The translations under genes were made by a program, and so were the position numbers. A model generated the notes under the pieces. The model was not told the DNA's origin and searched no databases. It saw only the letters and a list, made by a program, of their open reading frames with translations. From assembly GCA_963784995.1 (NCBI GenBank), contig CAWATZ010000002.1, positions 1,240,001 through 1,304,000 on the forward strand: 64,000 nucleotides of DNA, read 5' to 3'. Source of the DNA: CAWATZ01 sp963784995 (GTDB taxonomy: Bacteria; Planctomycetota; Planctomycetia; Gemmatales; Gemmataceae). Below are positions 27,336-36,012 of this stretch, one piece after another (positions within the stretch are counted from its first letter, which is position 1; each line of letters begins with the position of its first letter).

Positions 27336-28428
27336 ATGGGGACTCCAATCGTGAAATCCAACGTACTCATCCTGGGGGCCTCCTACGGCTCGTTGTTCGG
27401 CACCAAGCTGTTGCTGGCCGGGCACCACGTTTCCCTGGTCTGCACCCGGCCCACCGCCGAGCTGATTAACCGGGAAGGGACCGTGGTGCGCTTTCCGATC
27501 AAAGGGCGGGAGACGCTGCTGGACGTCGCGTCGAAGCAACTGCCGGGCTCGCTGACCGCGACCACTCCGGAGGAGGTCGATCCGGGCAGCGTTCGACCTG
27601 GTCGTGCTCGCCATGCAGGAGGCCCAGTACGGGGCGCCAGGGGTCCGGGAACTGATGGCCCGGGTGGCCCGAACGCACCGGCCCTGCCTGGCGCTCATGA
27701 ACATGCCGCCGCTTCCCTACCTCAAGCGCATTCCCGGACTGAGGGTGGAAATGCTCCGCTCCTGCTATGCGGCCCCTGACGTCTGGGACGGGTTCGATCC
27801 TGCACTGACCACGCTGGTAAGTCCCGATCCCCAGGCCTTTCGCTTGCCGGATCAGCCCAGGAACGTGCTCCAGGTGGGTCTGGCAACCAATTTCAAGGTG
27901 GCAGGCTTCGCGGCCGAGGAGCCGAACACTCTGCTGCGCACTCTCGAGGCCGACGTCGAGCAAGCCCGGTTCGACCCCGGCAGCGGGCCCATCGAAATCC
28001 CGGTGAAACTCAAGATGCACGACTCCCTGTTCGTGCCGCTGGCCAAATGGCCGATGCTGCTGGCCGGCAACTACCGCTGCATTCGCCGGGACGAAATGGT
28101 GCCCATCAAGGATGCGGTCCACGCGAACCTCGACAGGTCCCGGGAAATCTACGACTGGGTGTGGGACCTCTGTGCGCGCCTGGGCGCCGAGGACAGCGAC
28201 CGGGTCCCCTTCGAGAAGTACGCCAAGGCGGCCGAGGGGCTGGCCAGACCTTCTTCCGCGGCGCGGGCCCTTTTCGGCGGGGCCGAACACATCGAGAGGG
28301 TCGATCACCTGGTCCGGCAGATCGCTCACCAGCACGGACTTCAGTCCAACACGCTGGACGAGATCGTCGCCCTGGTGGACGAGCGCCTGGCAAGGAACCG
28401 GGCAGCAGGCTCCGCGAAGCGGGAGTGA
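27336..28428 (+). CDS. Ketopantoate reductase-like (ApbA/PanE) oxidoreductase, one frameshift
   Basis: About 364 residues in two frames joined near 27588, reading on as AFDLVVLAMQEAQYG. The N terminus is a Rossmann fold (NVLILGASYGSLFGTKLLLAGHHVSLVCTR) similar to ketopantoate reductases. The remainder is divergent and longer than PanE, with KLKMHDSLFVPLAKWPMLLAGNY in place of the usual PanE helical signature. A role in pantothenate synthesis is therefore not secure, and a different 2-oxoacid or opine-like substrate is possible. It begins 41 nt after the deacetylase gene. Confidence 0.65.
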
Positions 28429-28602
28429 GCGCGGCGAAACGGCCAAAACGACCCGCACGTCCCTCTTGTTCTCTATCTCTCTGTTGCACTCCCCATTCGC
28501 ACTGTGCCACAAATGACTGGCCTGCGAAGCGTAACGAATAACGCTGAGCCAGTGGCCGACTGGGCTGGCTTCGTCCTCTCCGGCGTCGGCCGCTGAGGTC
28601 CC

Positions 28603-29120
28603 TCATTCTACCTCGATCTTGACCCCTGTGTCCGCCAGGTCCTCGGTAATGCGTCGAAGGTCGGTGCGGGCCTGTTCCAGAGTTCGGCCTTCCAGGTTGG
28701 CGAACACGATGACGCACGGTTGGCCGTCCTCGTGCGGGATGCGCCCGCTGGGGGCGCTGGTCACGCTGACCTTGGCAACGTCACGGATCATCAGGTTCAC
28801 AAGCGGGTTGACGGAGGGGAGCGGCAGCACCTCCAGATCCTTGAGGGTTATGAGTTTGAGCTTTGGGCCTTCAATCGTGACGTGCCCGTGAGTTCCGGAA
28901 ATGGGCAGTTCGATCTCGTTGAAGGCCGTGAGCGCTCTGGCAACGTCAAGCCTGGTCGCAAACGAGAGGCCCGCTTTTTCCCAATCGATTTCGATGGTTG
29001 CCTCCGGCCGCATCCTGGGTAAACGATCGACGTCAACGATGCCGGCGGTCTTCCTGAGCCGTTGGCACAACAGCTCGGCCGTTTCTTGCAGTTTCCCGAA
29101 ATCTTTGCCACGCAAGCGGG
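28603..29120 (-). pseudogene. 3' part of the RND-like protein gene cut by the IS4 element
   Basis: This is the C-terminal fragment of the gene whose 5' part is at 30627-31824. When the IS and one copy of the 12-bp duplication are removed, the frames join exactly: QVVARLRG continues into KDFGKLQETAELL. The sequence is like the second porter half of RND pumps (GIVDVDRLPRMRPEATIEIDWEKAGLSFATRLDVARAL, then a region like PC1/PC2), ending TDTGVKIEVE with no membrane helices. Without a start of its own it is probably not translated. Confidence 0.75.
29109..29120 (+). repeat. Target-site duplication, left copy (12 bp)
   Basis: CACGCAAGCGGG is repeated exactly at 30627-30638, on the other side of the IS. 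It duplicates coding sequence of the disrupted RND-like gene. Confidence 0.9.
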
Positions 29121-30626
29121 CAGGCCATTCACGGTGAGGCGGCCAGGTTATAAGATAGCTGCTGAAAACGACTTGGCAATACCGAGGCGAGGAAGCAGCC
29201 ATGATTTTGGATCCGGTGTTTGAGCGGTTTGTCAACCAAAGCCCTCTCAGCGTGATGGCGCGGGCGACCCTGGAAAACGTTCTACCAGCCGGAGCCCTGG
29301 ATGACCTGTTCGAGCGTACCGCCCAGCAAGGTTACACTCGTGAGTTGCACTTTTCGACGATCGTCGAGTTGATGGGCTTGGTTGTCGGTGGCACGGTCCC
29401 TCACGTGCAGTCGGCCTACAAGCGTTTGAGCGACCAGATTCCTGTTACTCTCAAGAGTGTCTACGAGAAACTGCAGCATATTGAACTGCGTGTGTCAGCT
29501 GAGCTGGTCCGCTTCACGGCTGCGCGTTGCCAACCGGTCATTCAGGAGCTGGCCGGAGCCTGCCAACCGCTCTTGCCTGGTTACCGCGTCCGCATTGTGG
29601 ATGGCAACCATCTCGCTGCGACTCAGAAGCGGTTGCAGGCGACACGCGGCCACAGTGCTGGCCCGCTCCCCGGACAGAGTTTGGTTGTTCTGGATCCCGC
29701 CTTGATGCTGATTACCGACATCATTCCCTGCGAGGATGCGCATGCCCAGGAACGCGCCTTGTTAGAGCAACTCTTGCCCTTGGTTGAAGCAAACGACGTC
29801 TGGATTGAGGACCGCAATTTTTGCACCGTGGACTTTCTGTGTGGCGTTGCCCAGCGTGATGCTGCCTTTGTCGTACGCCGCCACGGCAATTTGACAGTCC
29901 AGCCACAAGGTCAATTTGGCAAAGAGATTGAGACGGATACGGGCTGGGTCAGCGAGCAAGCGGTGCAGATCTGTCGTGACGGGGAGGCTGTGTTAGAAGC
30001 ACGCTTGGTGCGTGTCCGTTTGAAACAGCCGACCGAAGACGGCGATGTGGAGGTCGAGATTCTCACTAACTTGCCGGCCGAGGTAGCTTCAGCAGCCGTA
30101 GTGGCGAGTCTGTACTTGAAACGGTGGACGATCGAAAGAGCATTTCACGAATTGACGATGGCGTTGCAATGTGAAGTGAACACGTTGGGCTATCCCAAGG
30201 CAGCCTTGTTTGCCTTCTGTGTTGCAGTGGTGGCGTACAACGTGCTGGCAGTTCTGAAGGCAGCGTTGCGTTCGGTGCATGGCGAAGAGAAGGTAGCCAA
30301 CGAAGTGTCGGGTTACTACATGGCGTTGGAATGGGCTGTCGTTTATGCAGGAATGATGATCGCGCTGCCGGCACACTGTTGGACACCATTTGCTCAGTTG
30401 TTGCCCAAAGAGCTGGCAGCTTGTCTCCGGGAATGGGCTGGAAAAATCAACATGAAATCCATTAAGAAAGCCCAACGCAAGCCAACGAAGCAGAAGACGC
30501 AGCGGATCAAAGACACAAGCCCACATCTTTCTACGGCTCGATTACTCGATGACCAGAAGAAAGCCAAGCAAAAGACAACGCAGAGGCAGACCCAGTAGCA
30601 ACAGCGATTAGACCGTGAATGGCCTG
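29121..30626 (+). mobile_element. Complete IS4-family insertion sequence (1506 bp)
   Basis: It is bounded by 15-bp terminal inverted repeats: CAGGCCATTCACGGT at 29121-29135 and its exact reverse complement at 30612-30626. A 12-bp target duplication lies on both sides. It contains one intact transposase gene. Base composition is visibly less GC-rich than the surrounding genes, consistent with recent arrival. The insertion splits a minus-strand RND-like gene. Confidence 0.92.
29201..30598 (+). CDS. IS4-family transposase
   Basis: 465 residues and intact. The DDE residues are D134 in RIVDGNHL, D204 in VWIEDRNF and E312 in the YREK-like motif Y305-R308-E312 (YLKRWTIERAFHEL). The N-terminal region starts MILDPVFERFVNQSP. 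The C-terminal 60 residues are Lys/Gln-rich and basic. GAGGAAG sits before the ATG. It is the only gene of the element and probably still active, since ends, duplication and frame are all undamaged. Confidence 0.92.
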   Translation: MILDPVFERFVNQSPLSVMARATLENVLPAGALDDLFERTAQQGYTRELHFSTIVELMGLVVGGTVPHVQSAYKRLSDQIPVTLKSVYEKLQHIELRVSAELVRFTAARCQPVIQELAGACQPLLPGYRVRIVDGNHLAATQKRLQATRGHSAGPLPGQSLVVLDPALMLITDIIPCEDAHAQERALLEQLLPLVEANDVWIEDRNFCTVDFLCGVAQRDAAFVVRRHGNLTVQPQGQFGKEIETDTGWVSEQAVQICRDGEAVLEARLVRVRLKQPTEDGDVEVEILTNLPAEVASAAVVASLYLKRWTIERAFHELTMALQCEVNTLGYPKAALFAFCVAVVAYNVLAVLKAALRSVHGEEKVANEVSGYYMALEWAVVYAGMMIALPAHCWTPFAQLLPKELAACLREWAGKINMKSIKKAQRKPTKQKTQRIKDTSPHLSTARLLDDQKKAKQKTTQRQTQ

Positions 30627-30638
30627 CACGCAAGCGGG
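30627..30638 (+). repeat. Target-site duplication, right copy (12 bp)
   Basis: Exact copy of CACGCAAGCGGG found at 29109-29120, directly after the IS right end. Confidence 0.9.
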
Positions 30639-31824
30639 CCACGACTTGCGAGCCCTGGCCGGGCCAGGGAAAGAGGGGGGAATACAAGGCGCCTACCCGA
30701 CTGCTGGCCCCTTTGATCTGGGCCAGTTTCGCACGCAGGGCCCTGTCCAGGTCCGCTTTCTTGCCGTTGTCGGCCGTGACCCAATAAATCGCCTCGCTGT
30801 CACCGGGTTGCACGGTCCAGGACACCTTGCGTACTTGCGGCAGCTCCAGCATGGCGTTCGCCGCGGCCTGTGCCGACCGCCGCACAACGCCCGCTGTGTC
30901 CGGCCAACGGATGACAATCGTCGTGGTGTCGGCCTGGAGCAGCTGGCCCTCGCAGTGGACGCCGGCCGGCAGGATGCTTCGCAGCTTCCCGAGGATCTTC
31001 TCCAGGCCTTGTTCGGTAAGTAGATTGAGCTTTCCCGGCGACAAATGCACGAGAACGCAGACAACCCGCCGTGTACTCAGGTCTTTACCCTTTCGCAGAG
31101 AGATCCTGGCATCCTCTCGCGCTTCGTCCGCCAGCTTCACCGATGCGACGTCGCGAAGATAAATGTTTTGTCCTGGCTTCAGCGGGATGTTCTCAAACTG
31201 GCGAGCCGTCTCCGTTTTCTTCACCGTTACTCGTTCACCCATGATGGTCAAATCATCGAGGTCCTTCAGGGAGCCCTGAACGGCAGCCACGGTTCCCGAG
31301 AGGGACAGGTTGTGCGCCCTCAGTTTTTCTGGGTCCAGCACGATGCGAAGCCGTTGTTCGGTAGCCCCAACGACCCGCACGTGCGCAACGCCAGGCGCGT
31401 TTGCCAATTTCGGCCAGAGCAGCTTGTCCCCCAACAGACTGACATCGGGCAAGGTCACGTGGTCTGCCGGTTCCAAGGTGATCAGCAGCAATGCGTCATC
31501 GACCTGCGGCGAGACCTCCGCGGCACAGGAAGGCGGCAAGGTCTTCCTGGCCAGGGCAATGCGGTTTTGCACCAGGAGACCGACGAGTTCGGGGTCGGCG
31601 TCTTTGGCCAGATCCAGCCGGAGGAGACAGCGGTCATCGAGAGCCAGGCCATGCAGGCGACGGATCGCCTCCCTGCCACTGAGCCGTTGTTCCAACGGCG
31701 TCAGCACGGTTTGCTCAATGGTCCGCGAAGGGAATCCCGGAACACGGACCTCGATCAGCAAGGGCGCCTGTCCAGAGGCGACCTGACCACAGGCGAGCGT
31801 GAGCAGCAGCGCGATGGGACGCAT
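30627..31824 (-). pseudogene. RND-efflux-like porter protein without membrane helices, 5' part
   Basis: About 400 codons up to the IS insertion. A signal peptide (LLLTLACGQVASGQA) is followed by sequence like the first porter half of HME/HAE RND pumps: LLIEVRVPGFPSRTIEQTVLTPLEQRL, LPDVSLLGDKLLWPKLANAPGVAHVRVVG, DPEKLRAHNLSLSGTVAAVQGS and GQNIYLRDVASVKLADEAR. Where TM2-TM6 of an RND pump should follow (after LPAGVHCEGQLLQ) the protein goes straight into porter-like sequence (VRKVSWTVQPGDSEAIYW). The whole reconstructed protein of about 570 residues therefore has no transporter helices. It starts 27 nt after the DUF1080 gene. In this copy it is inactivated by the IS. Confidence 0.75.
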
Positions 31825-31851
31825 GGTTTCTCCATTTGCTGAAAGAGTTCG

Positions 31852-33079
31852 TCAGCGATCGTTGCCTTTGCGAACGCTCAGGTCCGCCAGCCGGATGTTG
31901 CGGAAGCTCAGGTCGGTGGTCGGATCGTGTCCCTGGAGGCTGATCGGACCCGCCTCCAGCCGGCAGCCGTTGCGGGCGTTGTCCTTGAGCGGCCGATTGT
32001 CGGTCCAGTCCACCGTCTGCACGCCGTTGACCCAGGTGGCCAGATGCCGGCCCTCGGCCACCACGGTCATCGTAAACCACTCCTGATCTTTCGCCGCCTG
32101 CTTGCGCGGGGATGCGCCGGTAGATCGCTCCGGTGCCGTAATCCATCGCCGCCGACTTGATCTTACGCTTGTCCTTCAGATCGTTGGTTTTGGGATCGTA
32201 TTCCTCGATGGTGTATTCCTTGGTCGGCTGGTCGAGGAAACCGTTGTGGATCTGGGCCTCATAGCCCTGCTGATACTCACCCGGCCGGCAGCGGAAGAAG
32301 ACGCCGCTGTTGAGGTTCTTGCCGTTGGTGCGACACTCCAGCTGAAGCAGGAAATCGCTCCAGCTGCCTTCCGACTGCAAATCGCCGGGGCCGTTCTTGA
32401 TGGTCAGAAGACCGTCAGTGACCGCGAACTTGGATTTCTTGCCGGGATGCTCCTTCCAGCCGCTCAGGTCCTTGCCGTTGAACAGAGGTTTGGTGCCCAG
32501 CGGTTTGAGCTTGACGTTCTTGAAGATCACCTCGTTTCCCGAGAGGGTGATGGGATAGGGCTTCACCTCCGAAGGCATGGCTTTCCTGGGGGGGCGGGCT
32601 GTCGATGTGGCGAACCGGACCAGCCCACTGATTGACTCGAAGCGAGGGTTGGAAACTTCCCCGGCGCGAACGTGAACCGTCAGCCTGGTCCAGTTATTGC
32701 CGCCGAACGGGGTCTGGGCCAGGAGGATCTTGCCATTCGACTCCTCCTTATCCTTGCCTTGCTCTCCCACCGAGATCCAGACCTTGGAGGGGCCTGCACG
32801 ATGGAGGAAGTCCACCGACAACTCATACTCCAGAAACGCCGTGGTTGTGGTTAGCTGCCCCAGCTTGCCGGCCTGCGGCGCCAGCATGCCGTCAGCCACG
32901 GTCCACTTCGAGTCGTTGGGCGAACGCCAGCCAAAGGTACTCTCGCCGTCGAACAGCAGAATCCAGCCCTCGGCGATCTCCTTGGGTGTCAAGTGATTGG
33001 CCCTGGGACGCGACTCGTCCTCGACGGCGAGGGCGAAGGAGCAGCCCAGCAGCAAGAGTCCGGCAAGCATGCGGTTCAT
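31852..33079 (-). CDS. Tandem DUF1080 lipoprotein-like protein (one frameshift)
   Basis: About 409 residues. The N terminus has a lipobox-like LLLLGC. Two DUF1080 (LamG-like) modules follow. The first begins GWILLFDGESTFGWRSPNDSKW. The second begins KPLFNGKDLSGWKEHPGKKSKF and contains NSGVFFRCRPGEYQQGYEAQI. Near 32108 one base appears lost, and the conserved ending continues in the next frame as EWFTMTVVAEGRHLATWVNGVQTVDW to DLSFRNIRLADLSV. It is the middle gene of a three-gene minus-strand operon with 27-nt spacings, between the DUF4432 gene and the RND-like gene. GGAGA precedes the ATG. Confidence 0.8.
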
Positions 33080-33106
33080 GGTTGTGTCTCCGTGAAGCGG
33101 TTCGGA

Positions 33107-34306
33107 TCATCCCGCCGGCGAGAAGCGCGGCTGGGGGGTGCGGTGAATCGTAGTTTTGGCATGAGCCTGAATCCGCGCGACCTCGGTCAGTACGGCGGTC
33201 ACTCCTGCATGGGTGTCGTGGACCTCGATCACCAGCCGGCCCTCCCAGCGGCCGCCCGGAGGCAGCACCCGGACCCGCCGTTGCTGGCGCTCGAAGCCCT
33301 TGAAGTTCGGATAGCTGGTCGCCGGCTCCAGGCCGGTGACGTAGCCGTCCTCCACCGCCCCGGTGTTCTTCCAGAGGGTGAAGCAGGGCAGCTCCTCGGT
33401 GCTGAAACGCACCACCACACAGCGATCCGCGGCGGCGTTGACCAGGACGGCCAGGGTCTGGCCGCGCGGCTCGCTCTGCGGATGGTAGAAGTACACCTGC
33501 TCGCGGTAGCCGACGGAGGGCGGTCCGTAGGTGTCATACGTGTCGATCCCCTCGGCGGCGCGGGCGTCACGCGGAGCCAGCTCACGGGTGGGGACCAGCA
33601 CCCGGCCGCCGGCCTCCAGGAACGGTGGGCCCATGTTGCAGTGGTACAGCAGCTCCAGCTCGGCCGGCTGGGCCGAGCGATTCTCGACCAGGTCGTGGAT
33701 CACCAGCCGGTTCGAGCCAGGAACGGTGGTGCAGGTCGCCGTCAGCCGCAGTTGGGGCGAGAACAGGGCCGACTCCTCCACCACGCCCAGGACGCTCAGC
33801 TCATACGGCGGATCGAGACTGACCCGGGCCTCGACCTGGCTGGCGGGCAAGTTGCTGACCCGGCCGTGCAGCGTCAGCTGGGTCCGATGCGCGTTGCCGT
33901 GCTCGTCGGTCCAGACGTCCTCGCCGGGAGGACCGTTGGAGGCGAGGCCGCAGCGGCACACCCATTCGTCGAAGCCGTACAAGAAGCCCAGGCCGGCCCG
34001 CTCGCTGAGCGGCACGTGCTTGGGATGGACCGGACCCGTCACGGGACTGCGCCAGCCCAGGTGCAGGCCGCGATACTCGCCGCGCCACAGACCCATGCCG
34101 CGCGTCGGCAGGATCGAGAAGGAGAGCGCCCCATTGTGGACCTCGATCAGGTCCACGCCGTCGCGCAGACCGCCGCGCAGGGTGCGCTTGCGGATCAGCC
34201 AGTCATGGCTGGTCGGCAAATGCAGGCTGTCATTGCCCACGGCGAAGCTGTCCAGCCAGATGTCGCTGGAAACGTCGGTCAAGGTCCAGGATTTGAAGCG
34301 TGTCAT
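33107..34306 (-). CDS. DUF4432 family protein (aldose-epimerase-like fold)
   Basis: 399 residues. It has the family pattern DLIEVHNGALSFSILPTRGMGLWRGEYRGLHLGWRSP near the start, LTLHGRVSNLPA in the middle, and ELLYHCNMGPPFLEAGGRVLVP with LEPATSYPNFKGFER later. The fold is like galactose mutarotase, so a sugar ligand is likely, but no reaction is established for this family as far as I know. It is the first gene of the operon with the DUF1080 and RND-like genes, which fits a sugar-related cluster. The start is the ATG at 34306 with only a weak ribosome-binding site. Confidence 0.8.
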   Translation of the reverse strand: MTRFKSWTLTDVSSDIWLDSFAVGNDSLHLPTSHDWLIRKRTLRGGLRDGVDLIEVHNGALSFSILPTRGMGLWRGEYRGLHLGWRSPVTGPVHPKHVPLSERAGLGFLYGFDEWVCRCGLASNGPPGEDVWTDEHGNAHRTQLTLHGRVSNLPASQVEARVSLDPPYELSVLGVVEESALFSPQLRLTATCTTVPGSNRLVIHDLVENRSAQPAELELLYHCNMGPPFLEAGGRVLVPTRELAPRDARAAEGIDTYDTYGPPSVGYREQVYFYHPQSEPRGQTLAVLVNAAADRCVVVRFSTEELPCFTLWKNTGAVEDGYVTGLEPATSYPNFKGFERQQRRVRVLPPGGRWEGRLVIEVHDTHAGVTAVLTEVARIQAHAKTTIHRTPQPRFSPAG

Positions 34307-34913
34307 GAGAGCGGATCAGTTCAGTGTTGCGGAAACGGACGTGCTATTACCCTACCAGACCGGACGCCCGGACGGCCAGCAGAAAGTTACGGATGGTGGC
34401 CGGCGTCTCGACCACTCCACCCCGAGCAGCTGCACCTGGAGCAGATAGCGGCGGCGCGGAGTCACGCAGTCGGCCAGAAACATTGAGCCGAGTCAACTGC
34501 TGACATTGCACTTGCACTTGATTGCAAGGCATCATCAATCCACCAGCAAGGGAGCAGCCCCTCGACCAGCCTGGCGAGTGGTGCGAAAGGCCCTTCGTCG
34601 GAGACCTTCCTTCAAGGGCCAGCTTCCCTCGCTGGGACTTTTACAGAGAGCTGCCCACGCGACTGGCGGAAGCAAGACGCATCAGACTCCCCAACAAGAC
34701 CACAATTCCCGGCCGCGCCATCCACCAGAACCGGCCACTGCCGTCAGATACAGGATCAACAACGACCAGTAAAGTCGCGGCGCAGCAGACGAGCGTGCGG
34801 CAGGCGTTCCGGTTGTCACGACCAGGAAGAGTCAATAGACCTTCCGCGGGGTAGTCTGCCTGTTGATTTCCGAGGCCATAGAGTGGTTCGCCGGCGGCTC
34901 CCACCAGGGCGAC
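34307..34913. other. 607-nt gap without a supported gene
   Basis: Open frames here are short and show no family, signal peptide or good ribosome-binding site. A plus-strand frame at 34522-34854 (110 residues) has no recognisable pattern. No palindrome or strong promoter was seen. The gap lies between the DUF4432 operon and an AT-richer orphan gene, so it may be eroded DNA. Confidence 0.4.
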
Positions 34914-35519
34914 CTAGAAACATTGAATGATAGTTTCGCATTGTCCAGATGCCGGATCGTGAAAAACGTAGACCGTGCCGGCGTCGTGGAAATAACCATT
35001 GACCTCAATTTGCCCCAGGAACACCATTGGCCCTTCCGCGCCATGCGGCCAACACGGACTCTGATTCCACTCAGGCGGCTTGGAGAGGTAGCGGTATTTC
35101 TCTAGAAGCTGCTCCTCAAGCCACATTCGCAATTCATGTCCGGTGCGATCCCTCGCATCGGGCATGATGCGATCCTTCACGTACTTCGGATCTGCGCCAC
35201 CGGACAGCCATTCCGGAGACGCTTGAAGCACCAGGTCATAAAAGTCGGCGTACTCACCGGTTTTCTTGTATTTGTAGCCATGGCGATCCAAGTAATCGCA
35301 AACGGCCCCATGCGCATCCAAAATACCACCAGGATCGTCAAAATCACATTCGAGAAGGAATCGGTACGTGCTGCCTTGGACGTAGGCCGGTTCGAGTTTC
35401 GGATCGTCTGCAAGCGAGGACTCAAACGCCGGATCGGCGTAGAGCCGGTCGCAAAAAGCAACGGGCTGGATTTCCCCAGCTGCGAACCCGCAAAGCGTTT
35501 TGAGGACGTTGGAATCCAT
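34914..35519 (-). CDS. Orphan protein resembling polymorphic-toxin immunity proteins
   Basis: 201 residues from the ATG at 35519; a TTG at 35555 is an alternative. The beginning DSNVLKTLCGFAAGEIQPVAFCDRLYADPAFESSL and the end KPPEWNQSPCWPHGAEGPMVFLGQIEVN, FHDAGTVYVFHDPASGQCETIIQCF resemble small soluble proteins often annotated as hypothetical and found as immunity proteins next to contact-dependent toxins. That link is from memory of the sequence pattern, not certain. There is no toxin gene beside it. The base composition is clearly less GC-rich than the neighbours, which suggests acquisition by transfer. Confidence 0.55.
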   Translation of the reverse strand: MDSNVLKTLCGFAAGEIQPVAFCDRLYADPAFESSLADDPKLEPAYVQGSTYRFLLECDFDDPGGILDAHGAVCDYLDRHGYKYKKTGEYADFYDLVLQASPEWLSGGADPKYVKDRIMPDARDRTGHELRMWLEEQLLEKYRYLSKPPEWNQSPCWPHGAEGPMVFLGQIEVNGYFHDAGTVYVFHDPASGQCETIIQCF

Positions 35520-35612
35520 CGGGACACCAAAACTTGCGAACAACCAATTGCTCAAGCCTCCCCCGCATGCCCCACCATGAATGGCAGGGCGTCCGGATCC
35601 TTCTCACACTCG

Positions 35613-36008
35613 TCATTCCGCCGGAATGAGAGGCCGGGCTCGCTTGACGAGCTGGATGGCCACGCCCCAGGGGTCGCGCACAAAGGTCATCACGTCACCC
35701 GTCTCCGTGGTGACGACCTCGCCCGCTGCTGTCGCCCCGGCGTCCAGGAGCCGCTGCCGGGTGACGGCAACGTCGTCCACGCGAAAGGCGATGTGCAGCA
35801 CCAGCGGGTCCAGTGCGAAATAGTCTGGCACAGCAGCCTTCGTCTGATGGTAAACCTCGACAACGCTCCGGCCTGCCTGGTCGGCCAGGAAGCGAGTCCT
35901 TGGCCCGGAATCGAGCTGGCGCAGGACTCGCATTCCCAGGTGGCGGACGTACCAGTCCGCCAGGGCGACCGGGTCGGGGACGTTCAGCGCGAAGTGTTCG
36001 ATGTCCAT
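35613..36008 (-). CDS. VOC/glyoxalase family protein
   Basis: 131 residues, one VOC unit made of two beta-alpha-beta-beta-beta modules: IEHFALNVPDPVALADWYVRHLGMRV, then LHIAFRVDDVAVTRQRLLDAGATAAGE and FVRDPWGVAIQLVKR. Metal-site candidates are the His in EHFALNV and in LVLHIAF, and an acidic residue in the second module. Reactions in this superfamily vary (glyoxalase I, dioxygenase, fosfomycin resistance), so no substrate is assigned. It starts 4 nt after the POT transporter stop, so they are co-transcribed. Confidence 0.85.
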   Translation of the reverse strand: MDIEHFALNVPDPVALADWYVRHLGMRVLRQLDSGPRTRFLADQAGRSVVEVYHQTKAAVPDYFALDPLVLHIAFRVDDVAVTRQRLLDAGATAAGEVVTTETGDVMTFVRDPWGVAIQLVKRARPLIPAE

Positions 36009-36012
36009 GCGA

